Source: Methanobrevibacter sp. (GTDB lineage Archaea > Methanobacteriota > Methanobacteria > Methanobacteriales > Methanobacteriaceae). Taken from it: 64,000 nucleotides of DNA. How positions within the stretch are numbered: position 1 is the stretch's first letter; every line of letters begins with the position of its first letter. Made by a program: the position numbers and the translations under genes. Location: assembly GCA_017407115.1 (NCBI GenBank), contig JAFQXD010000047.1, forward strand, positions 1-64,000, written 5' to 3'. A model generated the notes under the pieces. That model was not told where the DNA came from. It ran no database searches and saw nothing but the letters and a program-made list of their open reading frames with translations. This document shows, piece after piece, positions 19,749 through 27,415 of the stretch.

Positions 19749-19772
19749 TTTTCCTTCTAAACTTATTTTTTT
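19736..19772 (+). terminator. Hairpin and T-tract ending ahcY
   Basis: AGAAGGAA (19736-19743) pairs with TTCCTTCT (19751-19758); the TAG stop is in the 7-base loop. A T-rich run follows and reaches the next start codon. Confidence 0.7.
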
Positions 19773-19773
19773 C

Positions 19774-20424
19774 ATGTCTTATTTTAGATACATTGACAAT
19801 GGTGAAGGTCCTACCAAACTGTTCATTGGTGGCATTCATGGAAACGAAGGTGTTACCTCTTTGAGATTCATTGAAAATATCGATGAGAGTGATTTATCGC
19901 CAGGACAGTTCTATTTTTATAATTTTGATAAAACTCCGTATATATCTACAATAAAAAAGGAATATTACGAATCTCCGATAGGTCAAAAGATTCTTGATTT
20001 GATTAAATACTTCGAGCCTGATTTTTACACTGAACTTCACTGCTACAACCTTAAAAACTACGATAAGCTGACTTCAATGGAGAGATATAGGAAAACAGGA
20101 ATTCCTCCATTGATTAAACTCGGAAATCATGTGCTTGTATCTTCAGTTTCTCCATTAATCAGAATGACTTATTTTTCAACCGAAACGGTATGCAAAACCT
20201 TGGAATTTCCATGCCTCGAGAAGCTGACTCCAGAGCTTATTGAAGAGTATGATTTTGATAAGAAACTGGCCATTGAAACCTATGAGAAATTGCTAAAACT
20301 TATTTTGAAATCTCCTTCCAGAAATCATTTTGAGGCTCAGATGTTGATTGATTATGCTCCTCAAGTTGATTTGGCTATGAAATATGCAGAAAAAGTATTT
20401 GGAAAGGATTTCCCGCCTTATTAG
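19774..20424 (+). CDS. DUF2119-like putative zinc hydrolase
   Basis: 216 residues. The N-terminal motif GGIHGNEG (His, Glu two residues later) and the later ELHCYN resemble the zinc-binding H-x2-E...H of the succinylglutamate desuccinylase/aspartoacylase group; I believe this is the methanogen family DUF2119. The substrate is unknown. The ATG comes directly after the T-tract of the ahcY terminator with no ribosome site, so it may be translated from a very short or leaderless transcript. No signal peptide. Adjacent to ahcY but the link is not established. Confidence 0.72.
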   Translation: MSYFRYIDNGEGPTKLFIGGIHGNEGVTSLRFIENIDESDLSPGQFYFYNFDKTPYISTIKKEYYESPIGQKILDLIKYFEPDFYTELHCYNLKNYDKLTSMERYRKTGIPPLIKLGNHVLVSSVSPLIRMTYFSTETVCKTLEFPCLEKLTPELIEEYDFDKKLAIETYEKLLKLILKSPSRNHFEAQMLIDYAPQVDLAMKYAEKVFGKDFPPY

Positions 20425-20640
20425 TTTTCCTTTTAGAAATGATTGAATATTGTTCAGATTATTTTTGTTTTTAATATTTTTTTTATAGCTAATCATTTTT
20501 TTGGTAAATGAAAAGGTTTAATTTACCAATTTATATATAATGAGATACAAAAATTTATTTAAGCATGGATTATGTCCAATTGGTGTAAAATTAATATTAC
20601 ATCGATTGATTTTTCTATAGAAAATGTTAAGGTCTTTAAA

Positions 20641-21117
20641 ATGAAGTTAAATAAGAATCTAGTGGGAAATATTGTGATTATGGTATCAATTCTGCTTGTT
20701 TTATCATGTTTTGCTTTAATAATGATTTCAGGACCTATGGGTATCGAAACTGTCAAATGGGAGGGTGACGGTTATACGTATATAATTACTTCAGATATGA
20801 AGTATCAGATGGATGAAAATACATTCAATGTTACCAGTCCCTACGAACCCAATAATTATATGATGAAAAAGACTAATGATCAGACCAATTTCAGGAAATA
20901 CTTCAAGAACTCACTTACAGATGCTTACAGTACTCCTAGAAATCTAACACATACGATTCTTGTAAATGGTCAGGAAAACTTTGCAGTCATTGTACCTACA
21001 GAGTCCTTTAAAACAACAGACCGTGGTTACGAGTTGAATGGAACTCCAGAAATTATTGAAATTCAGATGAAGGACAGCAGCGGAATAGCTTCCTTTATAC
21101 TTGGTAGTACTAGGTGA
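20641..21117 (+). CDS. Small membrane-anchored protein of unknown function
   Basis: 158 residues from ATG 20641, preceded by AAGG; a longer frame from 20572 has no ribosome site. Residues ~9-32 are one hydrophobic segment (GNIVIMVSILLVLSCFALIM), so the protein is anchored or exported with an extracytoplasmic C-terminal region of about 120 residues. That region is rich in Asn/Thr with YTYIITSDMKY and may be beta-structured. No family recognised. A TATA box TTTATATATAATG is at about 20530. The stop overlaps the ribosome site of the following TIR gene, so they form one operon. Confidence 0.7.
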   Translation: MKLNKNLVGNIVIMVSILLVLSCFALIMISGPMGIETVKWEGDGYTYIITSDMKYQMDENTFNVTSPYEPNNYMMKKTNDQTNFRKYFKNSLTDAYSTPRNLTHTILVNGQENFAVIVPTESFKTTDRGYELNGTPEIIEIQMKDSSGIASFILGSTR

Positions 21118-21121
21118 TAAT

Positions 21122-21931
21122 ATGGCACATGATGTTTTTATAAGTTATTCAACAAAAGACAAGGTCACGGCAGATGCAATTTGCCATATTCTTGAGGAAA
21201 ATGACATGAAATGTTGGATTGCACCAAGAAATATTTCTTCAGGCCAGCCCTATGCTGAAGAGATATTAAATGCTATTAAAACTACAAAAATTGTTGTTCT
21301 TGTGTTTTCATCTAATTCTCAGGCATCACAATTTGTTCAAAAGGAGATTAATTTATCATTTTCAAACGGTAAGCCTATCATATCTTTTGTAATCGATGAA
21401 TCATTGCCTCAAGGAGATTTAGAATTTTATTTAAAAACCAACCATTGGCTGGATGCATATCCTGAGCCTGAAGTGGTATTTTCTAAATTGGTAACTGATG
21501 CCTCCAGATTGATTGGGGATGAGAAGCACAATCCTATCATCGACAGTAATGTAATGGAAAAGGCCAGAAATGGTGAATTCAATCAGCCAAGCATAAAAAA
21601 TGAATGGAAATCATTTATTTTCCTTGCAACTCCATTATATCCAATTGCATTGATTTATATGGGACTTTCCGCAAAAATGAAAAAAATTACAATTCAAGGT
21701 GTTATTTGTATGATTCCTTTGCTGTTATTTTTAGTTTTATCATTCTATGGAGCATACATGGCAAGACAGCAGGCAATTGCAGCAGTTTTCGTAGTTATTT
21801 TATGGATTATTTCAGTTGCATATATTCTTGTTATCAGAAAAGATTATCTCTTTAGAAAATCCGTTATCAATAGTGTCAGTGACGATAAGGAGCTGTTTAC
21901 AGCTTTGATTGAAGAATATGCCAATGTGTAG
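21122..21931 (+). CDS. TIR-domain protein with three C-terminal membrane segments
   Basis: 269 residues. Residues ~1-140 are a TIR domain: HDVFISYSTKDK, CWIAPRNI, and the helix S-x-F-V-x2-E-I with the Glu that is catalytic in NAD-cleaving TIR proteins. After a linker come about three membrane segments (about residues 160-245). The domain is thus cytoplasmic and tethered. ATG 21122 is chosen (AGGTGAT overlapping the previous stop). It is followed 9 bases later by a second TIR gene. Such proteins could act in NAD+ depletion defence or in cell signalling; the sequence does not decide. Confidence 0.85.
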   Translation: MAHDVFISYSTKDKVTADAICHILEENDMKCWIAPRNISSGQPYAEEILNAIKTTKIVVLVFSSNSQASQFVQKEINLSFSNGKPIISFVIDESLPQGDLEFYLKTNHWLDAYPEPEVVFSKLVTDASRLIGDEKHNPIIDSNVMEKARNGEFNQPSIKNEWKSFIFLATPLYPIALIYMGLSAKMKKITIQGVICMIPLLLFLVLSFYGAYMARQQAIAAVFVVILWIISVAYILVIRKDYLFRKSVINSVSDDKELFTALIEEYANV

Positions 21932-21940
21932 GTGTTTGTT

Positions 21941-23323
21941 ATGCATGAAGTTTTTATTTCTTATGCTGATGGTGATGAAAAGGTTGCAGAAGATATATGT
22001 AACCTTTTTGAGAAAAACGGAAGTTCCTGTTGGTATAAAAAAAGAGATTATGGTGAAAATGACACGGTTTCAAAAATATCACAGGCGATTAGGGATTCAA
22101 ATCGTGTTGTTTTGGTTTATTCAGAAAATGCCAAGGACTCAAATTTCACCATAACGGAGATAGATATTGCGTTTTCTGAAGATCTTCCCATTTTGGTATT
22201 CAACATCGATGGCACACCTATTTCTCCTAAATTGCAATTTTATTTGGAAAATAAGCCATCAATCGATGCATATCCGGATACAGAAAAATATTATGGGGAA
22301 TTGTTGGAAGATTCAACTCAATTGGTTTCAATTACTAAAGAAGACCCTTCTAAAAACGATGTTTATATCTGTTATACAGAAGAGGATGATTTGACAGCCG
22401 ATGCAATCTGTCATGTGATGGAATCAAATGGAATGAAATGTTGGTTTAAAAAACGTGATTTTAAAGTCGGCGAATCAATTCAAAAAGTCAATAATGCAAT
22501 TAAGAGTTCTAAAAGTGTCGTTTTAGTTTATTCTGAAGATATTAAAAAGTCAAATTTTGTTAAAACAGAGCTTGAAATTGCTCATTCATCAGAAATTCCG
22601 ATTGTATGTTTTAAAATTGATGAGTTTCCGGCTGATGAATTCAAAAGTTTGAAGGATGCTCACTGGTTGGAAGCATTTCCAAATCCTGGAAAAATATTTA
22701 AGGACCTTGTAGGTGATGTTTCAAAAACCATTGGAAAGGATGTAGATGAGCCCGTAGTTTCAAAGGAATATGAGGATTTAAAAATAGACAAAAAACCTCA
22801 ACAAAAAGTTGAAGAGACAAAAGATGAAATTTCTGAAGATTTCGATGAGGATTATGGTGTCAGCAAAAGATTCAAGAAAATTGCCATAGGCGTTACTGCT
22901 GTTTTGGTTGTGATTTTGCTTGTGGTTTATCTGTCAAACTATATATTCCTTCCGGGGTTGACTGATGATAAATTAGTATTTTCCGATGGAGGGGTCAGTA
23001 TTGAGAATTCCAATTCATATTATGAGAATTATTTGGACATCAACGTCAGTGAAATGAAAGTTGGTTCAAAATATTCTCTTGAAGGATTTGTAGAATTTCC
23101 TCCTGATGATTTTGATGATTACTACGTAACGGTTGACTATGCAGACAGTTCGGGAGCAGTAGTAGATTCAACCAATACTCCGGTTAAGGATTTAACTAAA
23201 ACCAATGATGGAAAAATATTGCTGGTAAATCATGATGTCCTTCCGGATGTCACTACAATTTATGTAACAATATTCAATGCGAAAGGAGTACAAGTGTATT
23301 ATGACGTATTTACAGATTTATAA
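21941..23323 (+). CDS. Tandem TIR-TIR protein with one membrane span and outer domain
   Basis: 460 residues in receptor-like order. TIR 1 covers about 1-135 (HEVFISYADGDE, CWYKKRDY, SNFTITEID), TIR 2 about 140-275 (NDVYICYTEEDD, CWFKKRDF, SNFVKTELE). An acidic/lysine linker (~275-315), a single membrane segment (~320-345, VTAVLVVILLVVYLSNYIF) and a ~115-residue outer region rich in beta strands follow. Both TIR halves keep the Glu expected at the NADase site. ATG 21941 follows AGGTG that overlaps the previous stop. Same operon as the preceding TIR gene, and 47 bases before the secreted paralog array. Confidence 0.86.
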   Translation: MHEVFISYADGDEKVAEDICNLFEKNGSSCWYKKRDYGENDTVSKISQAIRDSNRVVLVYSENAKDSNFTITEIDIAFSEDLPILVFNIDGTPISPKLQFYLENKPSIDAYPDTEKYYGELLEDSTQLVSITKEDPSKNDVYICYTEEDDLTADAICHVMESNGMKCWFKKRDFKVGESIQKVNNAIKSSKSVVLVYSEDIKKSNFVKTELEIAHSSEIPIVCFKIDEFPADEFKSLKDAHWLEAFPNPGKIFKDLVGDVSKTIGKDVDEPVVSKEYEDLKIDKKPQQKVEETKDEISEDFDEDYGVSKRFKKIAIGVTAVLVVILLVVYLSNYIFLPGLTDDKLVFSDGGVSIENSNSYYENYLDINVSEMKVGSKYSLEGFVEFPPDDFDDYYVTVDYADSSGAVVDSTNTPVKDLTKTNDGKILLVNHDVLPDVTTIYVTIFNAKGVQVYYDVFTDL

Positions 23324-23370
23324 TGATATTCATAGTTTAAATTGTAAAATATATATTTAGAGGTGATTTT

Positions 23371-23841
23371 ATGAAGTATGGTAAAATAATTGGTATTTTA
23401 TTGGTTATTTGTGTGGCTATTACCTTTTTGGGTGTTGCCAGTGCCGCTGAAGTGGTTGTGAATGGTGAAAAATTTAACATTCCCGACAATTATGTAAAAA
23501 ATAATTCATCATCTTCCGTTAAAAAAACATCAACTGGAACAGAGGAACATGCGGTATATGATGGTGTTTCAGAGTACATAAGTATTGTTGTTACTTTATT
23601 TAATGCAGGCACTCCAAAAGTTCCAGAAGACCCACAGGCTGTAGATAAAACCATTAATGGGGTGTCCGGAAAATATGTTGAAAATTTCGCTGGAACAGGT
23701 AGTGAACAGTTTACATACATCAGCAATAATAAATTAGTAATAATTACTAAAGATGCAGATTCTAATGTGACTTTTGAGGACATTGTTATCAAATCTGCTG
23801 ATGAAGGAGGTTCAGGATCTTTATTTAATTTGTTTGGCTAG
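23371..23841 (+). CDS. Secreted small protein, paralog 1 of 5
   Basis: 156 residues with a signal peptide (KIIGILLVICVAITFLGVASA, cleavage near residue 25) and a ~115-residue mature domain. The conserved pattern is V-N-G-E-K-F-N-I-P, a T-G-T-[ED]-E turn, I-S-I-V-V, T-I-N-G-V-S-G-K-Y, [YI]-x-x-N-N-K-L-[VI], and F-E-D-I-V-I-K, ending in a Gly/Ser tail and LFNLFG. Family not recognised. AGGTGA precedes the ATG. First of five tandem copies behind the TIR genes, and it keeps the full tail and the 3' hairpin. Confidence 0.82.
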   Translation: MKYGKIIGILLVICVAITFLGVASAAEVVVNGEKFNIPDNYVKNNSSSSVKKTSTGTEEHAVYDGVSEYISIVVTLFNAGTPKVPEDPQAVDKTINGVSGKYVENFAGTGSEQFTYISNNKLVIITKDADSNVTFEDIVIKSADEGGSGSLFNLFG

Positions 23842-23869
23842 ATTTTTTTTAATCTGCCTTTTCTTTTTT
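23836..23869 (+). terminator. Terminator after secreted paralog 1
   Basis: GGCTAGATT (23836-23844) pairs, with one bulged T, with AATCTGCC (23851-23858); TTTTCTTTTTT follows. The TAG stop is inside the stem. The same block recurs after copies 3 and 5 and as a remnant after copy 2. Confidence 0.65.
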
Positions 23870-23950
23870 AAAGGAAATTCAACATGGTTCCTTCATAGAT
23901 GGATGATGTATTTATTAATTAATAATTTAGCTCTTGTTTGAGGCGATGTT

Positions 23951-24379
23951 ATGAAGCATGGTAAAATAATTGGGATTATTTTGATTGTTTGTTTGGCTAT
24001 TACCTTTTTGGGTGTGGCCAGCGCAGCCGAAGAAGTTGTGAATGGAGAGAAGTTTAACATTCCTGACAATTATGTAAAAAACGAGGATAACTCATATGTT
24101 AAAAAAACAGCTACCGGAACGGATGAAAATGCAGTATATAATTGCAATAATGACTTCATAAGTATTGTTGTCGTTGTGATTAATAAGGGTATTCCAAATA
24201 TTCCAGAAGATTCTGGGGCTGTAGATAAAACAATTAATGGGGTGTCAGGAAAATATGTTGAAAATTCCACAGACACAGGCAATGCAAAGTTTATTTATGT
24301 ACATGATAACAGATTGGTAACAATTGTCAAAAATCCAGATTCTAATGTGACTTTTGAGGATATTGTTATTAAATTCTGA
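23951..24379 (+). CDS. Secreted small protein, paralog 2 of 5 (tail lost)
   Basis: 142 residues; signal peptide nearly identical to copy 1 and the same mature domain (VVNGEKFNIPDNY, TINGVSGKY, FEDIVIKF). The frame stops right after the last strand, so the Gly/Ser-LFNLFG tail is missing. About 30 bases further on, AATTTTCTTGGCTAG remains as an untranslated remnant of the tail and terminator, showing a recent loss. AGGCGA ribosome site. Between copies 1 and 2 is about 110 bases with no other gene. Confidence 0.8.
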   Translation: MKHGKIIGIILIVCLAITFLGVASAAEEVVNGEKFNIPDNYVKNEDNSYVKKTATGTDENAVYNCNNDFISIVVVVINKGIPNIPEDSGAVDKTINGVSGKYVENSTDTGNAKFIYVHDNRLVTIVKNPDSNVTFEDIVIKF

Positions 24380-24494
24380 AGAATAGGGCATTAACTCATA
24401 AATTTTCTTGGCTAGATTTTTTTAAAGAAAAGTCTAATTAATGGATTTTAGTCTATTGAGTATTATTAATTTAAATATGTATTTGGGTGATATT

Positions 24495-24965
24495 ATGAAG
24501 TATGGTAAAATAATTGGCATTTTATTGGTTATTTGTGTGGCCATTACCTTTTTGGGTGTGGCCAGCGCTGCTGAAATTGTTGTAAATGGTGAGAAGTTCA
24601 ACCTTCCGGATGATTTTAAAAAAGACAATGAATCATCCACAGTTACAAAAACTTCCACCGGAACAGATGAAAATATAATATATGGAAATGGATTTGACTT
24701 TGTAACCTTTGCTATCAGTTCATTTAATTCAGGGTCTTCTCCAGCACTCCCAACAGGAGGCAATTATACAGATAAAACAATTAATGGCATAGATGGTAAA
24801 TATACGGTAGATGAATACGGCAATGAGGAGTTTGTTTATATCAACAATAATAAATTAATCATGATTTCATTAACTGCTGATAGTTCTTTGAGTTTCGAAA
24901 ACATCATTATCAAACCTGCTGCTAGTGAACAAGGTTCCGGATCCCCATTTAATTTGTTTGGCTAG
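24495..24965 (+). CDS. Secreted small protein, paralog 3 of 5
   Basis: 156 residues from ATG 24495 (GGTGA at 24486-24490); the longer frame from 24441 lacks a ribosome site and a proper signal peptide. Signal peptide and the mature domain as in copy 1 (IVVNGEKFNLPDDF, TINGIDGKY, NNNKLIMIS), with full GSGSPFNLFG tail. A terminator hairpin carries its stop codon. Confidence 0.82.
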   Translation: MKYGKIIGILLVICVAITFLGVASAAEIVVNGEKFNLPDDFKKDNESSTVTKTSTGTDENIIYGNGFDFVTFAISSFNSGSSPALPTGGNYTDKTINGIDGKYTVDEYGNEEFVYINNNKLIMISLTADSSLSFENIIIKPAASEQGSGSPFNLFG

Positions 24966-24992
24966 ATTTATTTAATCTGCCTTTTCTTTTTT
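24960..24992 (+). terminator. Terminator after secreted paralog 3
   Basis: GGCTAGATT (24960-24968), loop TATTT, AATCTGCC (24974-24981), then TTTTCTTTTTT. Near-copy of the block after paralog 1; the TAG stop is in the left arm. Confidence 0.65.
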
Positions 24993-25033
24993 AATGGAGT
25001 ATTTGCAATTTAGGCAATTTAAGAGTTGATATT

Positions 25034-25492
25034 ATGAAATACAGTAAACTAATAGGCATTATTTTGATTGTTTGTATCGCATTTACTTTTTTAGCAGTGG
25101 TTAGTGCATATGAAGTAACTGTGTGTGGAGACCAATTTAACATCCCTTACGGGTTTGAAAAAGATGATGCATACTCTACAGTTTCAAAAACTGCTATGGG
25201 AACACAAGAAAATGCAGTATTTACAAATGGTATAGATATTATATATATTGGGGTCAGTGTCATGAATAATGGTGGTGTTGTACTGCCAACTGGCGATAAT
25301 TATACAGATAAAACTGTTAATGGAGTTAGTGGAAAATATTATGAAGATGATACTGGCATTGGTTTTATTTATATCCATGGCAATAAATGTATAACCATTT
25401 CCTTCCCGAACGATTCCAATTCGACATTTGAGGAGATTGTTATCAAACCTCCTGAAGATGATTCTGGATCTCCATTTAATCTGTTCGGCTAA
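25034..25492 (+). CDS. Secreted small protein, paralog 4 of 5
   Basis: 152 residues; the most divergent copy. Signal peptide GIILIVCIAFTFLAVVSA, then YEVTVCGDQFNIPYGF, in which VNGEKF is replaced by VCGDQF. The tail DSGSPFNLFG is kept, but the stop is TAA and the terminator hairpin is gone. Only 24 bases separate it from copy 5, so these two are probably co-transcribed. A Cys pair (VCG..., NKCITI) is unusual for the family and could form a disulfide. Confidence 0.8.
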   Translation: MKYSKLIGIILIVCIAFTFLAVVSAYEVTVCGDQFNIPYGFEKDDAYSTVSKTAMGTQENAVFTNGIDIIYIGVSVMNNGGVVLPTGDNYTDKTVNGVSGKYYEDDTGIGFIYIHGNKCITISFPNDSNSTFEEIVIKPPEDDSGSPFNLFG

Positions 25493-25516
25493 ACTATTAA
25501 TTTTATAGGCGATACT

Positions 25517-25942
25517 ATGAAATACAGTAAACAAATTGGTATTATTTTGATTGTTTGCGTGGCTATTACATTTTTGGGGGTGGCCAGTGCTGCCGAAGAA
25601 GTGGTGAATGGGGTAAAGTTCAACATTCCTGATGGTTTTGTAAAAAATGAAGAGATGTCTTCCGTTTCAAAATCCACTTATGGAACTGATGAAATTGCAT
25701 TTTATGAAAATGGAGATGATTGCATATCTCTTACCATTAGTTCTTTAAACAGTGGCATTGCGGGGTTACCTCAAGATGATAAGTATGAAGACAAAAACAT
25801 TTCAGGCATTAATGGAAAATATTGCAGTGAAGAAGACGGCGAAGAGTTCATTTATGCTATTGATAATAAATCAATAACCATCTGGCTGCCTCATAACTGT
25901 ACTGTCTCTTTTGAAGACATTATTATTAATGAGGCTTCTTAA
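25517..25942 (+). CDS. Secreted small protein, paralog 5 of 5 (tail lost)
   Basis: 141 residues with signal peptide and mature domain (VVNGVKFNIPDGF, NISGINGKY, FEDIIIN). It stops at EAS, before the Gly/Ser-FNLFG tail. Downstream, TTTAATTTGTTGGCTAG differs from the intact tail of copy 1 by loss of one T, a frame-shifted relic that still carries the terminator. The ribosome site is AGGCGA. It is the last gene before the tnpB element. Confidence 0.8.
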   Translation: MKYSKQIGIILIVCVAITFLGVASAAEEVVNGVKFNIPDGFVKNEEMSSVSKSTYGTDEIAFYENGDDCISLTISSLNSGIAGLPQDDKYEDKNISGINGKYCSEEDGEEFIYAIDNKSITIWLPHNCTVSFEDIIINEAS

Positions 25943-25971
25943 GATGTACTAAATTCTCATTTTAATTTGTT

Positions 25972-26008
25972 GGCTAGATTTTTTTTAATTTGCCTTTTCT
26001 TTTTTTTA
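25972..26008 (+). terminator. Terminator relic after secreted paralog 5
   Basis: GGCTAGATT-TTTTTT-AATTTGCC (25972-25994) and a T-run to about 26008; same block as after copies 1 and 3, but the TAG in it is now out of frame and unused. Confidence 0.6.
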
Positions 26009-26028
26009 ATGAATTATTTACCTTAAAT

Positions 26029-26072
26029 GTGCAAGAATACCATGACTTCTTTAAGTCGTGGATGAATTGCAC
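26029..26072 (+). repeat. Subterminal left-end hairpin of the IS element
   Basis: Outer arms GTGCAA (26029-26034) and TTGCAC (26067-26072) enclose an inner 9-bp stem CCATGACTT-CTTT-AAGTCGTGG (26040-26061, one G-T pair). Foldable ends of this kind are recognised as single strands by IS200/IS605 TnpA. Confidence 0.6.
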
Positions 26073-26178
26073 AAAAAATGGCATTATTACTTTTCAAATG
26101 CTCTTACTAACTTTTAATATATGTATTATTAGTTAATATAATAGTGTATGATTTAATGAATGGTGGAGTTGTGTTTTT

Positions 26179-27414
26179 TTGAGGATTGTTAATAAAGGTT
26201 TGGTGGTTAGGTTGTATCCTGATGAATGTATGGTGCGTGAGTTTAATCAGAATATTGGTAATGCTCGTTTCACTTGGAATATGCTCTTGGAGGAATACCA
26301 AAAGACATATGAATTATTTAAACAACACGGATATAACCGTTTAAAGTGTAATATGACTACATTCAATACCATGTTGACTATGCTTAAAAAGTGGTATCCT
26401 TTTCTTTATTTAAGTGAATCCAGTAGCTTGCAGCAAGTTTATCGAGACCTACTGAACGCATTTAAAAAATTCTTCAATGAAGGAGCAGGTTTTCCATGTT
26501 TTAAATCAAAAAAACACCCTAAACAATCATTCAGAATACAAAACAATAATAATATTAAAATAAAAGATAATATTCTGGTTTTACCTAAAATCGGGAAAGT
26601 ATACTACCGGACCAGCAAAGAATACAAAAGATTATTGAATAGCAATGAGATTAAAATCAACAATGTCACCATTAAAAAATCAAATGGAAAATTCTATACT
26701 GTATTCAACATTGAAATGCCCGTAGAATCTTTTGAAAAAACATTCTTGAGCGTAGGGATCGATTTGGGATTAGAAACATTAGCCACCCTAAGTAACGAAC
26801 TAAAGATAACCAATTTTGACCTAACTTACGAGGAAAAAATGATTAAAAAATACCAACGAATACTCTCAAGAAAAAACTATGATAGCAATCGATACCGAAA
26901 AGTCCAAAAAACCTACTGGAAATGGATAGACAAAAAAAATAACAAAATAAAAGACGCATACCACAAACTAAGCCACTACCTAACTAAAGTCTATGATATA
27001 ATATGTATGGAAGACTTAGACATCAAAGAAATGTTTCAAGACTCTGATTTAAGCAGTAAACTACAAAGAATTGGCTTAGCCTCTTTAGTGGACAAAATCA
27101 AGTACAAAGCGGAATGGTATGATAAAGTTTTCATTCAAATCAGCAGGTGGTTTCCATCAAGCAAAAATTGCCATAACTGCGGATACTACAACAAAAATCT
27201 CAAAAGAGATGAACGAGAATGGACTTGCCCAGAATGCGGCACACACCATGACCGGGACGCGAATGCTGCAAAAAACATACAAATGGAAGGTTTGAGAATC
27301 TATCATGAAAATTTAGTGAACCTCAGGGACTGGGGGGATAGCACGGTAATCCTAGAAGCATTAGCATCTACAGTCCGTGAAGTAAGAATCCTAGAGCTCT
27401 ACAGCTCGAGGTAG
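26179..27414 (+). CDS. tnpB: TnpB, RNA-guided nuclease of IS605 family
   Basis: 411 residues. All three RuvC acidic residues are present: Asp in GIDLG (about 195), Glu in CMEDLDI (about 277), Asp in DRDANAAKNI (about 357), and a zinc ribbon CHNCG...CPECG lies between the last two. Known TnpB proteins use a right-end-derived omega RNA to cut DNA next to a short target-adjacent motif. The start is TTG 26179 with GGTGGAG upstream. The ORF is undamaged, so the protein may be active. Its 3' end overlaps the presumed omega-RNA scaffold. Confidence 0.9.
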   Translation: MRIVNKGLVVRLYPDECMVREFNQNIGNARFTWNMLLEEYQKTYELFKQHGYNRLKCNMTTFNTMLTMLKKWYPFLYLSESSSLQQVYRDLLNAFKKFFNEGAGFPCFKSKKHPKQSFRIQNNNNIKIKDNILVLPKIGKVYYRTSKEYKRLLNSNEIKINNVTIKKSNGKFYTVFNIEMPVESFEKTFLSVGIDLGLETLATLSNELKITNFDLTYEEKMIKKYQRILSRKNYDSNRYRKVQKTYWKWIDKKNNKIKDAYHKLSHYLTKVYDIICMEDLDIKEMFQDSDLSSKLQRIGLASLVDKIKYKAEWYDKVFIQISRWFPSSKNCHNCGYYNKNLKRDEREWTCPECGTHHDRDANAAKNIQMEGLRIYHENLVNLRDWGDSTVILEALASTVREVRILELYSSR

Positions 27415-27415
27415 T

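Noticed and set aside
23371-25942. CRISPR-like or direct-repeat array
   Set aside because: The spaced repeats are five homologous genes with their terminators, not short identical repeats with unique spacers.
26107-26301. 64-residue minus-strand ORF upstream of tnpB
   Set aside because: Antisense to the tnpB start and Thr/His/Asn rich from AT-rich DNA; no ribosome site. Not a tnpA.
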